From Chryseobacterium formosum (GTDB lineage Bacteria > Bacteroidota > Bacteroidia > Flavobacteriales > Weeksellaceae), in contig NZ_JAOVZW010000027.1 in NCBI RefSeq assembly GCF_026460885.1, positions 45,525-109,524 of the forward strand: DNA of 64,000 nucleotides, read 5' to 3'. Position numbers and translations under genes: made by a program. Under the pieces are notes generated by a model that was not told the origin of the DNA, did no database searches, and saw only the letters and a program-made list of their open reading frames with translations. This document shows, in pieces, positions 51,942 to 60,147 of the stretch (positions are counted from its first letter, which is position 1; every line of letters starts with the position of its first letter).

Positions 51942-54900
51942 TTGCGGAATTCTATACTGATATTCTTCGTATTTCTCATGGGCTTATCATTGAATAACGC
52001 CCAAATTTTCTCGTGGAAAAACCCCAATATTCCAAAAGATTCTGCCTCAGCTAAAAATGACAGCATACTTACTAAAAAGAAAGACAGCGTCTTAGCTTTA
52101 AAATTCGGACAGGATATTTTCGCAAAAGACACGATGGACTTTGTGAAAACCAGCAACCGAATTATCGTTGACGAAGCCGTTTTAGCTAAAAACGATTCCA
52201 AAAGATTTTTAGGAGAGCTAAATTCTAAAGGTTCCATCATTCGAGGAATTACTTTTGGTAATAATCAGGGACAATCAGTTCAAAGTTCAATGGATCTTCA
52301 GATTTCCGGAAAATTATCAAAAGATGTTACGGTTTTAGCGAGTATTTCTGACCATAATTTACCAATTCAAGCGGATGGATACACTCAGACTCTAGAAGAA
52401 TTCGACAAAATTTATATGCAGCTTAATATTAAGGATAAATCTATTCTTAGAGCCGGACATTTAGATCTTGTCGACGATAAAAATTATTTCGCCAAATATC
52501 AGCGTCGAAGTATGGGAATTCAGTTTCAGACCCAGTTTGGAACCGACAATAAGACTTTTGTAGATATTTCAGCTGGTGTTGCCCGAAGTGAGTTTCACAG
52601 AATTCGTTTTCAGGGGATTGAAGGAAATCAGGGACCTTATCGTTTAACCGGAAAAAATGGCGAACAGTTTATTACTTTGATTTCAGGTTCTGAGCAGGTT
52701 TTTATCGACGGTATTTTGATGAAGCGTGGAGAAAATCAGGATTACATTATTAATTATAATACAGGAGAGGTTACTTTTACCAGTTTCCGACCGATTTTTC
52801 AACAGAATTTCATTACGATTTCATTTAATTATGCCAATAGAAATTATTCCAGATATTTATTTACCGGAAAACTTCAGCATCAAAGAGAAAAACTGAGAAT
52901 CGGACTGAACTGGTTTATGGAGAACGATAATAAAAACGCTCCTTTAGCTTTAAATTTATCAAAAGAAGACGAACAGATTTTAGCAGATGCAGGAAATGAT
53001 TCCAACTTAATGTATGCACCTTCCGGAGTCATTGCCGAATTCGATGTGAATAAAATCTTATACAGTCTTGTTCCTGGAGTTAATGGAAACTATTATCAGT
53101 TTTCAACAGACGCCACGCAAACTTTATATCAGGTTTCATTTACTTATTTTGGAGCAAACTTGGGAGATTATAAATTAACTCAAACTACCAATAACGGACG
53201 AGTTTTCGAATACGTTGGTCCGAATCAGGGAGACTATCGAGCGGTAAGAAAACTTCCTTCCCCACAAAAAGCTCAGGTTTATACTTTTAATTCTGAATAT
53301 CTGTTAAAGGACGGAAAAATAGGTACGGATGTTTCTATGAGTAATTATGACATTAATTTATTTTCTTCAAAAGATTCAGACCAAAATTTAGGGTACGCTG
53401 CAAGAATTTTCGGAAATAAAACATTTACAAAGAATAGTTGGAAAGGAACTCCGAGTTTTGAATATCAATATATTGATAAACAGTTCCATATTTTAGACCG
53501 AATCAATGATGTAGAATTCTCACGTGACTTCAACTTAGCTAAAGAATTTAATGGTTTAACTCAAAACCGTTTTATTTTCAGCTTTTTAAACAAATGGAAT
53601 AATAAATCGACTTTAAACTACAGAATCAATTATCTTGACGAACAGGATTCTTATAAAGGAACAAAAAATGATCTTGATTTTGGCTGGATTAAAGGAAAAT
53701 TCAACACAAAAGGAAATTTATCTTACCTCAATACAAATGCCATTCTTCAGGACACCAAGTTTATTCGTGGAGGAGCTGGAACTGAATACACTGGTAAAAA
53801 AGGCAGTTGGGCAGTTGGTGGAAGCATGGAGCATAACGAGAAAAAGTACAACAACACAGGTTTGATGGATGTTACGAGTTTCAGCTGGAAAGAATTATTT
53901 GTACAAAAGAAAATCGGAGACAGCGCAAGAACGAAACTTTTATCTAAAGTTTATGTAAGAGATAATGACTCGGTGCGTGACAATCGACTTCAAAACATGA
54001 ACAGGATTTTAGGTTTTATGGCAGAAAGTCAGATTATTAAAACTGAAAAAACAACTTTAAACGCACTACTCCACTACAGAAAATTCTTTTATAAAAATGA
54101 TGACGTGGACGTTAATCAGAATAAAGATTTTGTGGTAGGAAACATTTTGTACAATCAACAACTTTTCAAAAATGGGATGCGACTTCAGGCATTTTATGAA
54201 TTAGGAAACGGACAGGAAGCACAAAGAGAATTTCAGTATATAAAAGTTACAGACGGACAAGGAATTTATAAATGGACCGACTACAATGGTGACGGCGTGC
54301 AACAGCTAGATGAATTTGAAATTGCAGAATATTCAGATTTAGCACAATACATTAGGATCTACACCAATTCAGTACGTTATATTCCGTCTAATAAAAATAA
54401 ATTGCAGTTGGCTTTATTCGTAAATCCTGCGGTGATTTTCAGTTCGGAAAATAAGTTTTTAAAGCGTTGGAATTTCAATATTTCATTGAATTCTCAAAAT
54501 TCATTCTATAAAAAAGATAAAGTTTTGGTTTTAAATCCTTTTGAAAAAGGTGAAAATCAGATTCTCAAAAATCAGAATATTTTGATGTCGATGCAATTCA
54601 ATCCTACCGAAAAATCTGGCTGGAACGGAAATTACCGCTTCATACAAAATGACAACCTCATCAATGCCAATTTCAGTAACGAAGAACGAAATCAGACTTC
54701 TCACTTCGTCAATCTCGGATATTGGTTTAATAAAGAATTCAGGGTTGATTGGGAAAATTCAGTTCACGATTTGAAAAATTCATCCCAATTATTTGCGACA
54801 AGAGATTACAGACTTAATAATTTCGAGACAAAACCAAAAGCAACTTATAAATTCACAGACGCTATTCAGGCAGAATTCTCATCAGCTTATCGTGAAAAAC

Positions 54901-55205
54901 AGAGAAAAGACGGCGAAGAACTTTTGAAAGCTTTTGACATAACAGGAACAATTCAGTGGGAACGTAAGAAAACATCCATAAGAGGAAATTTCTCATTCAT
55001 CAATAATGACTTTACCGGAAACAGCTTCAGTATTGTCGGAAATCAAATGCTCGATGGGCTAAAACCAGGAAAAAACCAGGTTTGGAGCGTGTTTATTCAA
55101 CAGGCAATCAACTCTTTCTTACAGTTGAATTTAAATTATGAAGGAAGAAATTCCGGTGAAAGAACAATTCACATTGGAAGTATGCAGGTAAAAGCAAGTT
55201 TTTAA
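51942..55205 (+). CDS. Giant outer membrane protein
   Basis: 1087 residues from TTG 51942, giving the signal peptide MRNSILIFFVFLMGLSLNNAQ. An N-terminal beta-rich part with the segment QVFIDGILMKRGENQDYIIN and NTGEVTFTSFRPI (about 250-290) resembles motifs in SprA-type surface proteins. The remainder alternates aromatics and polar residues as in a large barrel, ending MQVKASF with a terminal Phe. I cannot name the family precisely. It is probably an outer-membrane barrel connected with secretion or surface assembly. Confidence 0.7.
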   Translation: MRNSILIFFVFLMGLSLNNAQIFSWKNPNIPKDSASAKNDSILTKKKDSVLALKFGQDIFAKDTMDFVKTSNRIIVDEAVLAKNDSKRFLGELNSKGSIIRGITFGNNQGQSVQSSMDLQISGKLSKDVTVLASISDHNLPIQADGYTQTLEEFDKIYMQLNIKDKSILRAGHLDLVDDKNYFAKYQRRSMGIQFQTQFGTDNKTFVDISAGVARSEFHRIRFQGIEGNQGPYRLTGKNGEQFITLISGSEQVFIDGILMKRGENQDYIINYNTGEVTFTSFRPIFQQNFITISFNYANRNYSRYLFTGKLQHQREKLRIGLNWFMENDNKNAPLALNLSKEDEQILADAGNDSNLMYAPSGVIAEFDVNKILYSLVPGVNGNYYQFSTDATQTLYQVSFTYFGANLGDYKLTQTTNNGRVFEYVGPNQGDYRAVRKLPSPQKAQVYTFNSEYLLKDGKIGTDVSMSNYDINLFSSKDSDQNLGYAARIFGNKTFTKNSWKGTPSFEYQYIDKQFHILDRINDVEFSRDFNLAKEFNGLTQNRFIFSFLNKWNNKSTLNYRINYLDEQDSYKGTKNDLDFGWIKGKFNTKGNLSYLNTNAILQDTKFIRGGAGTEYTGKKGSWAVGGSMEHNEKKYNNTGLMDVTSFSWKELFVQKKIGDSARTKLLSKVYVRDNDSVRDNRLQNMNRILGFMAESQIIKTEKTTLNALLHYRKFFYKNDDVDVNQNKDFVVGNILYNQQLFKNGMRLQAFYELGNGQEAQREFQYIKVTDGQGIYKWTDYNGDGVQQLDEFEIAEYSDLAQYIRIYTNSVRYIPSNKNKLQLALFVNPAVIFSSENKFLKRWNFNISLNSQNSFYKKDKVLVLNPFEKGENQILKNQNILMSMQFNPTEKSGWNGNYRFIQNDNLINANFSNEERNQTSHFVNLGYWFNKEFRVDWENSVHDLKNSSQLFATRDYRLNNFETKPKATYKFTDAIQAEFSSAYREKQRKDGEELLKAFDITGTIQWERKKTSIRGNFSFINNDFTGNSFSIVGNQMLDGLKPGKNQVWSVFIQQAINSFLQLNLNYEGRNSGERTIHIGSMQVKASF

Positions 55206-55244
55206 GAGCTATTTTAACTACGTCGAAAAGATGTTATTTTTTAT
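55206..55244. other. Short untranslated gap after the giant outer membrane protein
   Basis: No open frame. Contains ACGTCGAAAAGATG near 55220 and the end of the leftward small-RNA candidate. Confidence 0.4.
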
Positions 55245-55338
55245 TTTGAAGCTTTTTCCAGCTCTCCACTATATCTTTTTTGTCCCCAACTCCATTTTCC
55301 TTTCCAGCAAAAAAGGATGCCGTTTCGATCTGGGCTAG
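55245..55338 (-). ncRNA. Small RNA candidate resembling the flavo-1 motif
   Basis: Minus strand, about 94 nt. It begins near AAAACTAGCCCAGATCGAAA, then CGGCATCCTTTTTTGC, a variable stretch, and AAAGATATAGTGGAGAGCTGG near the 3' end, with AGCTGG-AAAAAGCTTC folding at the tail. A -7 box TAACTTTG sits just upstream. I recall this arrangement (TAGCCC..GATxGAAxCGGCATCCTTTT ... AAAGATATAG) as a widespread structured RNA in Flavobacteria, probably flavo-1. Limits are approximate and the family name is from memory. Confidence 0.5.
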
Positions 55339-55343
55339 TTTTA

Positions 55344-55351
55344 CAAAGTTA
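55344..55351 (-). promoter_or_regulatory. Promoter of the small RNA candidate
   Basis: TAACTTTG on the minus strand fits TAnnTTTG and is placed about 6 bp before the first conserved bases of the RNA. Confidence 0.5.
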
Positions 55352-55394
55352 AGATGATTGCTTTTTCAAATCAAAATCCCATTATTGTAAAAAA

Positions 55395-55424
55395 CAAAAA
55401 CCACTCTTTAAAAAGAGTGGTTTG
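55395..55424 (-). terminator. Terminator of the first tRNA-Gln gene
   Basis: CCACTCTTT-TA-AAAGAGTGG stem lies directly after the tRNA on the minus strand, followed by TTTTTGTTTTTT. Confidence 0.85.
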
Positions 55425-55495
55425 TAGACCCACAGGGATTCGAACCCCAACTGATGGTACCAAAAACCAGAGTGCTACCGTTACACCATGGGTCT
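55425..55495 (-). tRNA. tRNA-Gln (TTG), copy 1
   Basis: 71 nt on the minus strand. The acceptor AGACCCA pairs with TGGGTCT, discriminator A. The anticodon arm CTGGT-TTTTGGT-ACCAT gives TTG, as in bacterial tRNA-Gln. The T loop is TTCGAAT. CCA is not encoded. It is identical to copy 2 at 56770-56840, including several bases on both flanks. Confidence 0.95.
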
Positions 55496-55710
55496 GTTTT
55501 ATTTAGTGGTGCAAATCTATTAAATTTTTCTAAAACTGCAAAAAAAAATATAGACTTTTTTTAAAATTTCAGATACAAATAAAATATAGCGATCTGTCTT
55601 TTGAATATTTAATATTAAGAATGTGGTTTAATTATCGTATTTTTATAAAAATGTCTATTAATACTTTATAAAATAAGTTGTAAGCATTCATAATTTTAAA
55701 ATTATATAAA
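55496..55710. other. AT-rich gap before the glycosyltransferase gene
   Basis: Contains the upstream promoter region of tRNA-Gln copy 1 (minus strand) and of the glycosyltransferase (plus strand). No open frame or repeat is visible. Confidence 0.4.
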
Positions 55711-56664
55711 ATGAAAAATGTTTGCATAAGCGAAAGCGGCATTGATGATATGCCAATACAATCTGTAAGTATCGCATACCTTATTTTGGTACACCGTCTA
55801 CCAAATCAATTCAAAAAACTTTTCAAGGCTATTTATGATTCTTCTAATTTCTATCTTATCCATATTGACAAAAAAGCAAGTCAGCAAATTGGAGAAGAGG
55901 TGAGAAACTTTCTAAAGGATTATCTCAACGTACATATTTTTGATAACGAAAATGTGATTTGGGGTGGTTATAGTATGGTTCAGGCAGAGTTGGATGGAAT
56001 GAAATATCTACTGAAAATGAATAAAAAATGGGATTATTTCATCAATTTAAGCGGTCAGGATTTCCCACTCAAATCACAGGAAATCATAAAAAACTTTTTA
56101 TCAAAGAATAATGGTAAAAACTATATAAAAATTGCTGATCAGGAAAAAAGCAGACCCGAAACGATGAATAGGATTGAGAATTATTTTGAGGAATTAGAAG
56201 ATAAAATTTCAGATAAAACCCATAAGAGAGATTTTATGAAAGGGGTAATTCCTTACATTGGTGGACAGTGGATGATATTGACCAGAAATTGCTGTGAATT
56301 TATTACCAACAATATAGAGGTAAAAAAGTTTGAAGATTATTATTTCAATACATTAATTGCTGATGAATCATTTTTTCAAACTGTTTTAATGAATACATCT
56401 TTCGCCGGAACATTGATAAATGATGATAAAAGAGCAATTATCTGGATTCCTGATGGAGACATCAAATTGCGTCCTAAAACTTTTACTCAAACTGATTTAG
56501 GTTTTCTATTGGAAGGAAATCATCTTTTTGCAAGGAAGTTTGATAACAATGTTGATGATACAATAATTGAAAGCATAAAAACTTATTATGATGAGCCTTT
56601 TAAAGAATTTATTGAAATAAAAAACGTGAAAAACAATATCTTAAATGTGAAACATCTGAATTGA
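55711..56664 (+). CDS. Core-2/I-branching type glycosyltransferase (GT14)
   Basis: 317 residues. The pattern IAYLILVHRLPNQFKKLFKA, FYLIHIDKKAS, NVIWGGYSMVQAELDGMKYL, YFINLSGQDFPLKS and GGQWMILTRNCCEFI is the GT14 family, which adds GlcNAc or xylose branches. Expected to act on capsule or LPS sugars in the cytoplasm. It stands alone between two identical tRNA-Gln genes, with AT-rich sequence, so it may be an insertion. Confidence 0.85.
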   Translation: MKNVCISESGIDDMPIQSVSIAYLILVHRLPNQFKKLFKAIYDSSNFYLIHIDKKASQQIGEEVRNFLKDYLNVHIFDNENVIWGGYSMVQAELDGMKYLLKMNKKWDYFINLSGQDFPLKSQEIIKNFLSKNNGKNYIKIADQEKSRPETMNRIENYFEELEDKISDKTHKRDFMKGVIPYIGGQWMILTRNCCEFITNNIEVKKFEDYYFNTLIADESFFQTVLMNTSFAGTLINDDKRAIIWIPDGDIKLRPKTFTQTDLGFLLEGNHLFARKFDNNVDDTIIESIKTYYDEPFKEFIEIKNVKNNILNVKHLN

Positions 56665-56731
56665 TATTGATAGAAATTTAGAATATATCGTGTAAATATC
56701 TATATTCTTTTATTAATATATTTAAAATAAA

Positions 56732-56767
56732 AAAAGCAATCAACTGATGTTCAGAAGATTGCTTTTT
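56732..56767. terminator. Bidirectional terminator between the glycosyltransferase and tRNA-Gln copy 2
   Basis: AAAAAGCAATC and GATTGCTTTTTT arms around an AACTGATGTTCAGAA loop. Confidence 0.85.
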
Positions 56768-56769
56768 TG

Positions 56770-56840
56770 TAGACCCACAGGGATTCGAACCCCAACTGAT
56801 GGTACCAAAAACCAGAGTGCTACCGTTACACCATGGGTCT
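56770..56840 (-). tRNA. tRNA-Gln (TTG), copy 2
   Basis: Same 71-nt sequence as copy 1, minus strand, 1345 bp away. The shared region extends a little outside the tRNA on each side (GT before, GTTTTATT after, plus-strand view), consistent with duplication of a small segment. Confidence 0.95.
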
Positions 56841-56936
56841 GTTTTATTGTGATGCAAATTTAAAGCTTTTTTCTTTATTTGCAAATCATTTTTTAATTTT
56901 TCTTTAAATTTACAGTGCAATTTAACCGAAGGAAAT

Positions 56937-57959
56937 ATGCTGATCAACTTCAATAATCTCGAAATTAATAATTTAGATCCTAAAACCGAATTTGAAAAAA
57001 AAGTATTTTTTCTCGTTGAAGGATGGTTATCAGATTCAAAAAAGGTAAAAGTACAGACTTCGGGATCGACTGGTATTCCCAAGGTTTTTGAAATTGAAAA
57101 AGAAAAGATGCTGAACTCAGCAGAAATGACGTGTAATTTTTTAGAATTGAAAAATAATAACACTGCATTATTATGTCTTCCGATAGAATACATCTCCGGA
57201 AAAATGATGGTTGTACGTTCTTTTGAGAGAAAATTAAAGTTGTTTATATCAGAGCCATCTTTGAAACCTTTAGAAAATCTCAATCAGGAAATTGATTTTT
57301 GTGCAATGACGCCTTTGCAGGTTGAAAATTCATTAGATAAAATTCATTTTATAAAAAAACTGATTGTTGGCGGCGCTTCGGTTTCAGAATCTTTAAAAAA
57401 GAAAATCACTCAAACGCTTCTACTCTCCCACTCTCCAACTAAAATTTACGAGACTTACGGAATGTCTGAAACGCTTTCACATATTGCCTTAAAAGAAGTT
57501 TATCCTAGTTCGGATGATTATTTTACTGTTTTTGAAAATATCGATATTTGTGTGGATAAAAGAGGTTGCCTAAAAATTTATGCTCCAAAACTTAATTCAG
57601 AAGTTCTAAAAACAAATGATTTAGTTGAGATTACTAATGGAAATCAATTTAAATATTTAGGAAGAATTGATAATGTGATTAATTCTGGAGGTGCGAAAAT
57701 TTTTCCCGAACAGCTTGAAGCTTTAGTTAAAAAAGAAATTCCGAATGAAGTTGTATTTTTAGGGATGAAAGATGAAAGTCTTGGACAAAAGTTGATTTTG
57801 GTTGTTGAAGGCGAAGAATCTGAAGCAATTAACCAAAAACTATCCAGTATCAATTATCAACAAAAATTTCATAAACCTAAAGAGATTATTTTTGTGGAAA
57901 AAATTCCGAGAACGCCAAACGGGAAGATAAACAGGTTGGAGTTAAAAAGTATTTTTTGA
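56937..57959 (+). CDS. menE: AMP-binding enzyme, short MenE-like
   Basis: 340 residues. AMP-binding signature TSGSTGIPKVFEIEKEKM (about 39-56), YGMSETLSHIALKE, YLGRIDNVINSGGAKIFPEQ and PRTPNGKINRLELK with the late catalytic Lys are all present. This is the shortened MenE-type ligase (o-succinylbenzoate-CoA) found in Flavobacteria for menaquinone. Other acyl-CoA ligase specificities cannot be excluded. Confidence 0.8.
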   Translation: MLINFNNLEINNLDPKTEFEKKVFFLVEGWLSDSKKVKVQTSGSTGIPKVFEIEKEKMLNSAEMTCNFLELKNNNTALLCLPIEYISGKMMVVRSFERKLKLFISEPSLKPLENLNQEIDFCAMTPLQVENSLDKIHFIKKLIVGGASVSESLKKKITQTLLLSHSPTKIYETYGMSETLSHIALKEVYPSSDDYFTVFENIDICVDKRGCLKIYAPKLNSEVLKTNDLVEITNGNQFKYLGRIDNVINSGGAKIFPEQLEALVKKEIPNEVVFLGMKDESLGQKLILVVEGEESEAINQKLSSINYQQKFHKPKEIIFVEKIPRTPNGKINRLELKSIF

Positions 57960-57982
57960 GAGAAAGTAATGATTAAAACAAT

Positions 57983-58378
57983 ATGATGAGAGATTTTACC
58001 AAAGAATTAACTTACAAAACTTCCAGAAGCAGCGGTGCAGGCGGACAAAACGTAAATAAAGTAGAAACTTCTGTAACGGTAATGTGGAAGGTAGAAGATT
58101 CTGAATTCTTTAATGGTTTTCAGAAAAATTTGATTTTCACTAAACTTAAAAACAGAATCAACTTAGACGGAATTCTGCAGCTTACGGTTTCAGAATCGAG
58201 GACGCAATTGCAGAATAAAAAAATCGCTACCGAGAAAATTTTGGAAATTGTAAATGATTCTATAATTATTCCTAAAATTAGATATAAAACAAAACCTTCG
58301 AAGGCGAAAGTTCAAAAAAGATTAGATTCAAAAAAGAAAATTTCAGACAAAAAAGAAAACAGACGGTTTAAATTTTAA
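57983..58378 (+). CDS. arfB: ArfB-like ribosome rescue peptidyl-tRNA hydrolase
   Basis: 131 residues. The GGQ loop (G20-G21-Q22) in SSGAGGQNVNKVETSV catalyses peptidyl-tRNA hydrolysis, and the C-terminal tail is basic (KPSKAKVQKRLDSKKKISDKKENRRFKF), as needed to enter the mRNA channel of stalled ribosomes. Far too short for RF1 or RF2, which supports ArfB. It lies 23 bp after menE. Confidence 0.9.
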   Translation: MMRDFTKELTYKTSRSSGAGGQNVNKVETSVTVMWKVEDSEFFNGFQKNLIFTKLKNRINLDGILQLTVSESRTQLQNKKIATEKILEIVNDSIIIPKIRYKTKPSKAKVQKRLDSKKKISDKKENRRFKF

Positions 58379-58437
58379 CCACCTGTTAATTCTCTATTGA
58401 TAGAAAAATATTATTTTTGCTGCTATAAGTAAAAATA

Positions 58438-59082
58438 ATGATTAAAAAACTATTCGCAATCAGCTTGCTTTCAGTTTCAGCAGCTGCATTTTCTCAGAAA
58501 ATATCACTTACACCATCATTTGGTTATGCATGGAGAGTCAACAAAATCTCCTCGGCTTTATCTCCACAAGAACGCAACTACATTAAAGGTCTTAAAAACG
58601 GAACCAATTTCGATATTGCACTTCGCTATGAAATTAAAAATGGAATTCAGATTGGCTTTAAATATTCCAATTACAGCGCTTCTCATACAGGAAGATTGAG
58701 CGTAGTCGACAATATGGGAACAGTAACAAGTGCAGTAGTAAGCACAAAAGATGCAATCAATTTTTATGGACCATCTTTTACAGTTACAAATTATGATCAA
58801 CCAACAAAGCATAAATTCCTTTTAGATGCAGCATTAGGAGCAATGAGCTACACTACAAAGACTGGAAACATAAAAGGAAGAGGAAACACGCTTGGTGCAG
58901 AAGTTGATTTTGCTTACCAATATGAAATCAACAAACATATTTTAATTGGTCCTAAAGTTGGGCTTTCGGGAGGATCACTTAGAAAAATTTCATACAACGG
59001 ACAGGTTCTGGATTTGGGTGAAGAAAACAGAGAAGGTTTAAGCAGAGTTTCTTTAGCAGCATCCGCTACATTCCGTTTTTAA
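58438..59082 (+). CDS. Outer membrane beta-barrel protein
   Basis: 214 residues with a signal peptide (MIKKLFAISLLSVSAAAFSQ). Alternating beta strands (TPSFGYAWRVNKISSAL; EIKNGIQIGFKYSNY; VDFAYQYEINKHILIGPKVGLSGGSL) end in the terminal Phe sequence SAATFRF used for barrel assembly. Small 8-strand type. Function unknown. Confidence 0.78.
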   Translation: MIKKLFAISLLSVSAAAFSQKISLTPSFGYAWRVNKISSALSPQERNYIKGLKNGTNFDIALRYEIKNGIQIGFKYSNYSASHTGRLSVVDNMGTVTSAVVSTKDAINFYGPSFTVTNYDQPTKHKFLLDAALGAMSYTTKTGNIKGRGNTLGAEVDFAYQYEINKHILIGPKVGLSGGSLRKISYNGQVLDLGEENREGLSRVSLAASATFRF

Positions 59083-59086
59083 GTTT

Positions 59087-59094
59087 TATCTTTG
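59087..59094 (+). promoter_or_regulatory. -7 box of the deoxyhypusine-synthase-like gene
   Basis: TATCTTTG, 14 bp upstream of ATG 59109. Confidence 0.6.
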
Positions 59095-59108
59095 CAAAAA
59101 TTAAAAAA

Positions 59109-60080
59109 ATGAGCAAACCGATTACCGAGTTCATAGAAAAATATTATCTGCATTTCAACGCAGCCGCTTTGGTAGACGCATCAAAAGGATATGTTGCACA
59201 CCTTAAAGATGGTGGAAAAATGATGATTACGCTTGCAGGAGCAATGTCAACAGCAGAATTAGGAAAAATCTTAGCAGAGATGATCCGTCAGAAAAAAGTA
59301 GATTTTATCTCTTGTACAGGAGCGAATCTTGAAGAAGATTTAATGAACCTTGTAGCGCATTCTCACTACGAAAGAGTTCCTCATTACAGAGATTTAACAG
59401 CTCAGGATGAGTGGGATTTGTTGGAAAGAGGTTTGAATAGAGTTACCGATACTTGTATTCCTGAAGAAGAGGCTTTCAGAAGATTACAGAAACACATCGT
59501 TGAGATCTGGAAAGATGCTGAAGCTAAAGGAGAAAGATATTTCCCGCATGAATTCATGTACAAAATGATTCTTTCTGGAGTTTTGGAGCAGTATTACGAG
59601 ATTCCGAAAGAAAATTCTTGGATGATTGCTGCTGCTGAAGCTAATTTGCCAATCGTAGTTCCGGGATGGGAAGATTCTACAATGGGTAATATTTTCGCTT
59701 CATACTGTATTAAATGTGAATTAACGGCTACAACAATGAAATCCGGTATCGAATACATGACGTATTTGGCAGATTGGTACACAAAAAACTCAGCAGGAAA
59801 AGGAGTTGGTTTCTTCCAGATTGGTGGAGGCATCGCAGGAGATTTCCCGATTTGTGTAGTACCGATGTTGTATCAGGATATGGAAATGCATGATATACCG
59901 TTCTGGTCATATTTCTGTCAGATTTCAGATTCTACGACTTCTTACGGTTCGTATTCTGGAGCAGTTCCTAATGAGAAAATTACATGGGGGAAATTGGATA
60001 TCACAACTCCGAAATTTATCGTTGAAAGTGATGCTACGATTTGTGCACCTTTGATGTTCTCTTACATTTTGGAAAACTAA
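59109..60080 (+). CDS. Deoxyhypusine synthase family protein
   Basis: 323 residues, the whole family fold. Typical blocks: LTLAGAMST-like ITLAGAMSTAELGKILAEMI (NAD site), DFISCTGANLEEDLMNLV, HEFMYKMILSGVLEQYY, and TWGKL with K295 (NEKITWGKLDITTP), the position of the lysine that forms the enzyme-imine intermediate in eukaryotic enzymes. Bacteria lack eIF5A, so a related reaction such as making homospermidine or modifying another target is more likely. The true substrate is unknown. Confidence 0.88.
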   Translation: MSKPITEFIEKYYLHFNAAALVDASKGYVAHLKDGGKMMITLAGAMSTAELGKILAEMIRQKKVDFISCTGANLEEDLMNLVAHSHYERVPHYRDLTAQDEWDLLERGLNRVTDTCIPEEEAFRRLQKHIVEIWKDAEAKGERYFPHEFMYKMILSGVLEQYYEIPKENSWMIAAAEANLPIVVPGWEDSTMGNIFASYCIKCELTATTMKSGIEYMTYLADWYTKNSAGKGVGFFQIGGGIAGDFPICVVPMLYQDMEMHDIPFWSYFCQISDSTTSYGSYSGAVPNEKITWGKLDITTPKFIVESDATICAPLMFSYILEN

Positions 60081-60108
60081 TTTTTAACTGTAAAAATTAA
60101 TTATATTT

Positions 60109-60132
60109 AAAAGGCTTAGCAATAAGCCTTTT
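60109..60132 (+). terminator. Terminator after the deoxyhypusine-synthase-like gene
   Basis: AAAAGGCTTA-GCAA-TAAGCCTTTT, 10-bp perfect arms. Confidence 0.85.
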
Positions 60133-60147
60133 ATTGTTTTAAAACCT

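Noticed and set aside
56678..57283. 201-residue open frame on the minus strand
   Set aside because: It runs through tRNA-Gln copy 2 and antisense to menE; its translation has no family pattern.
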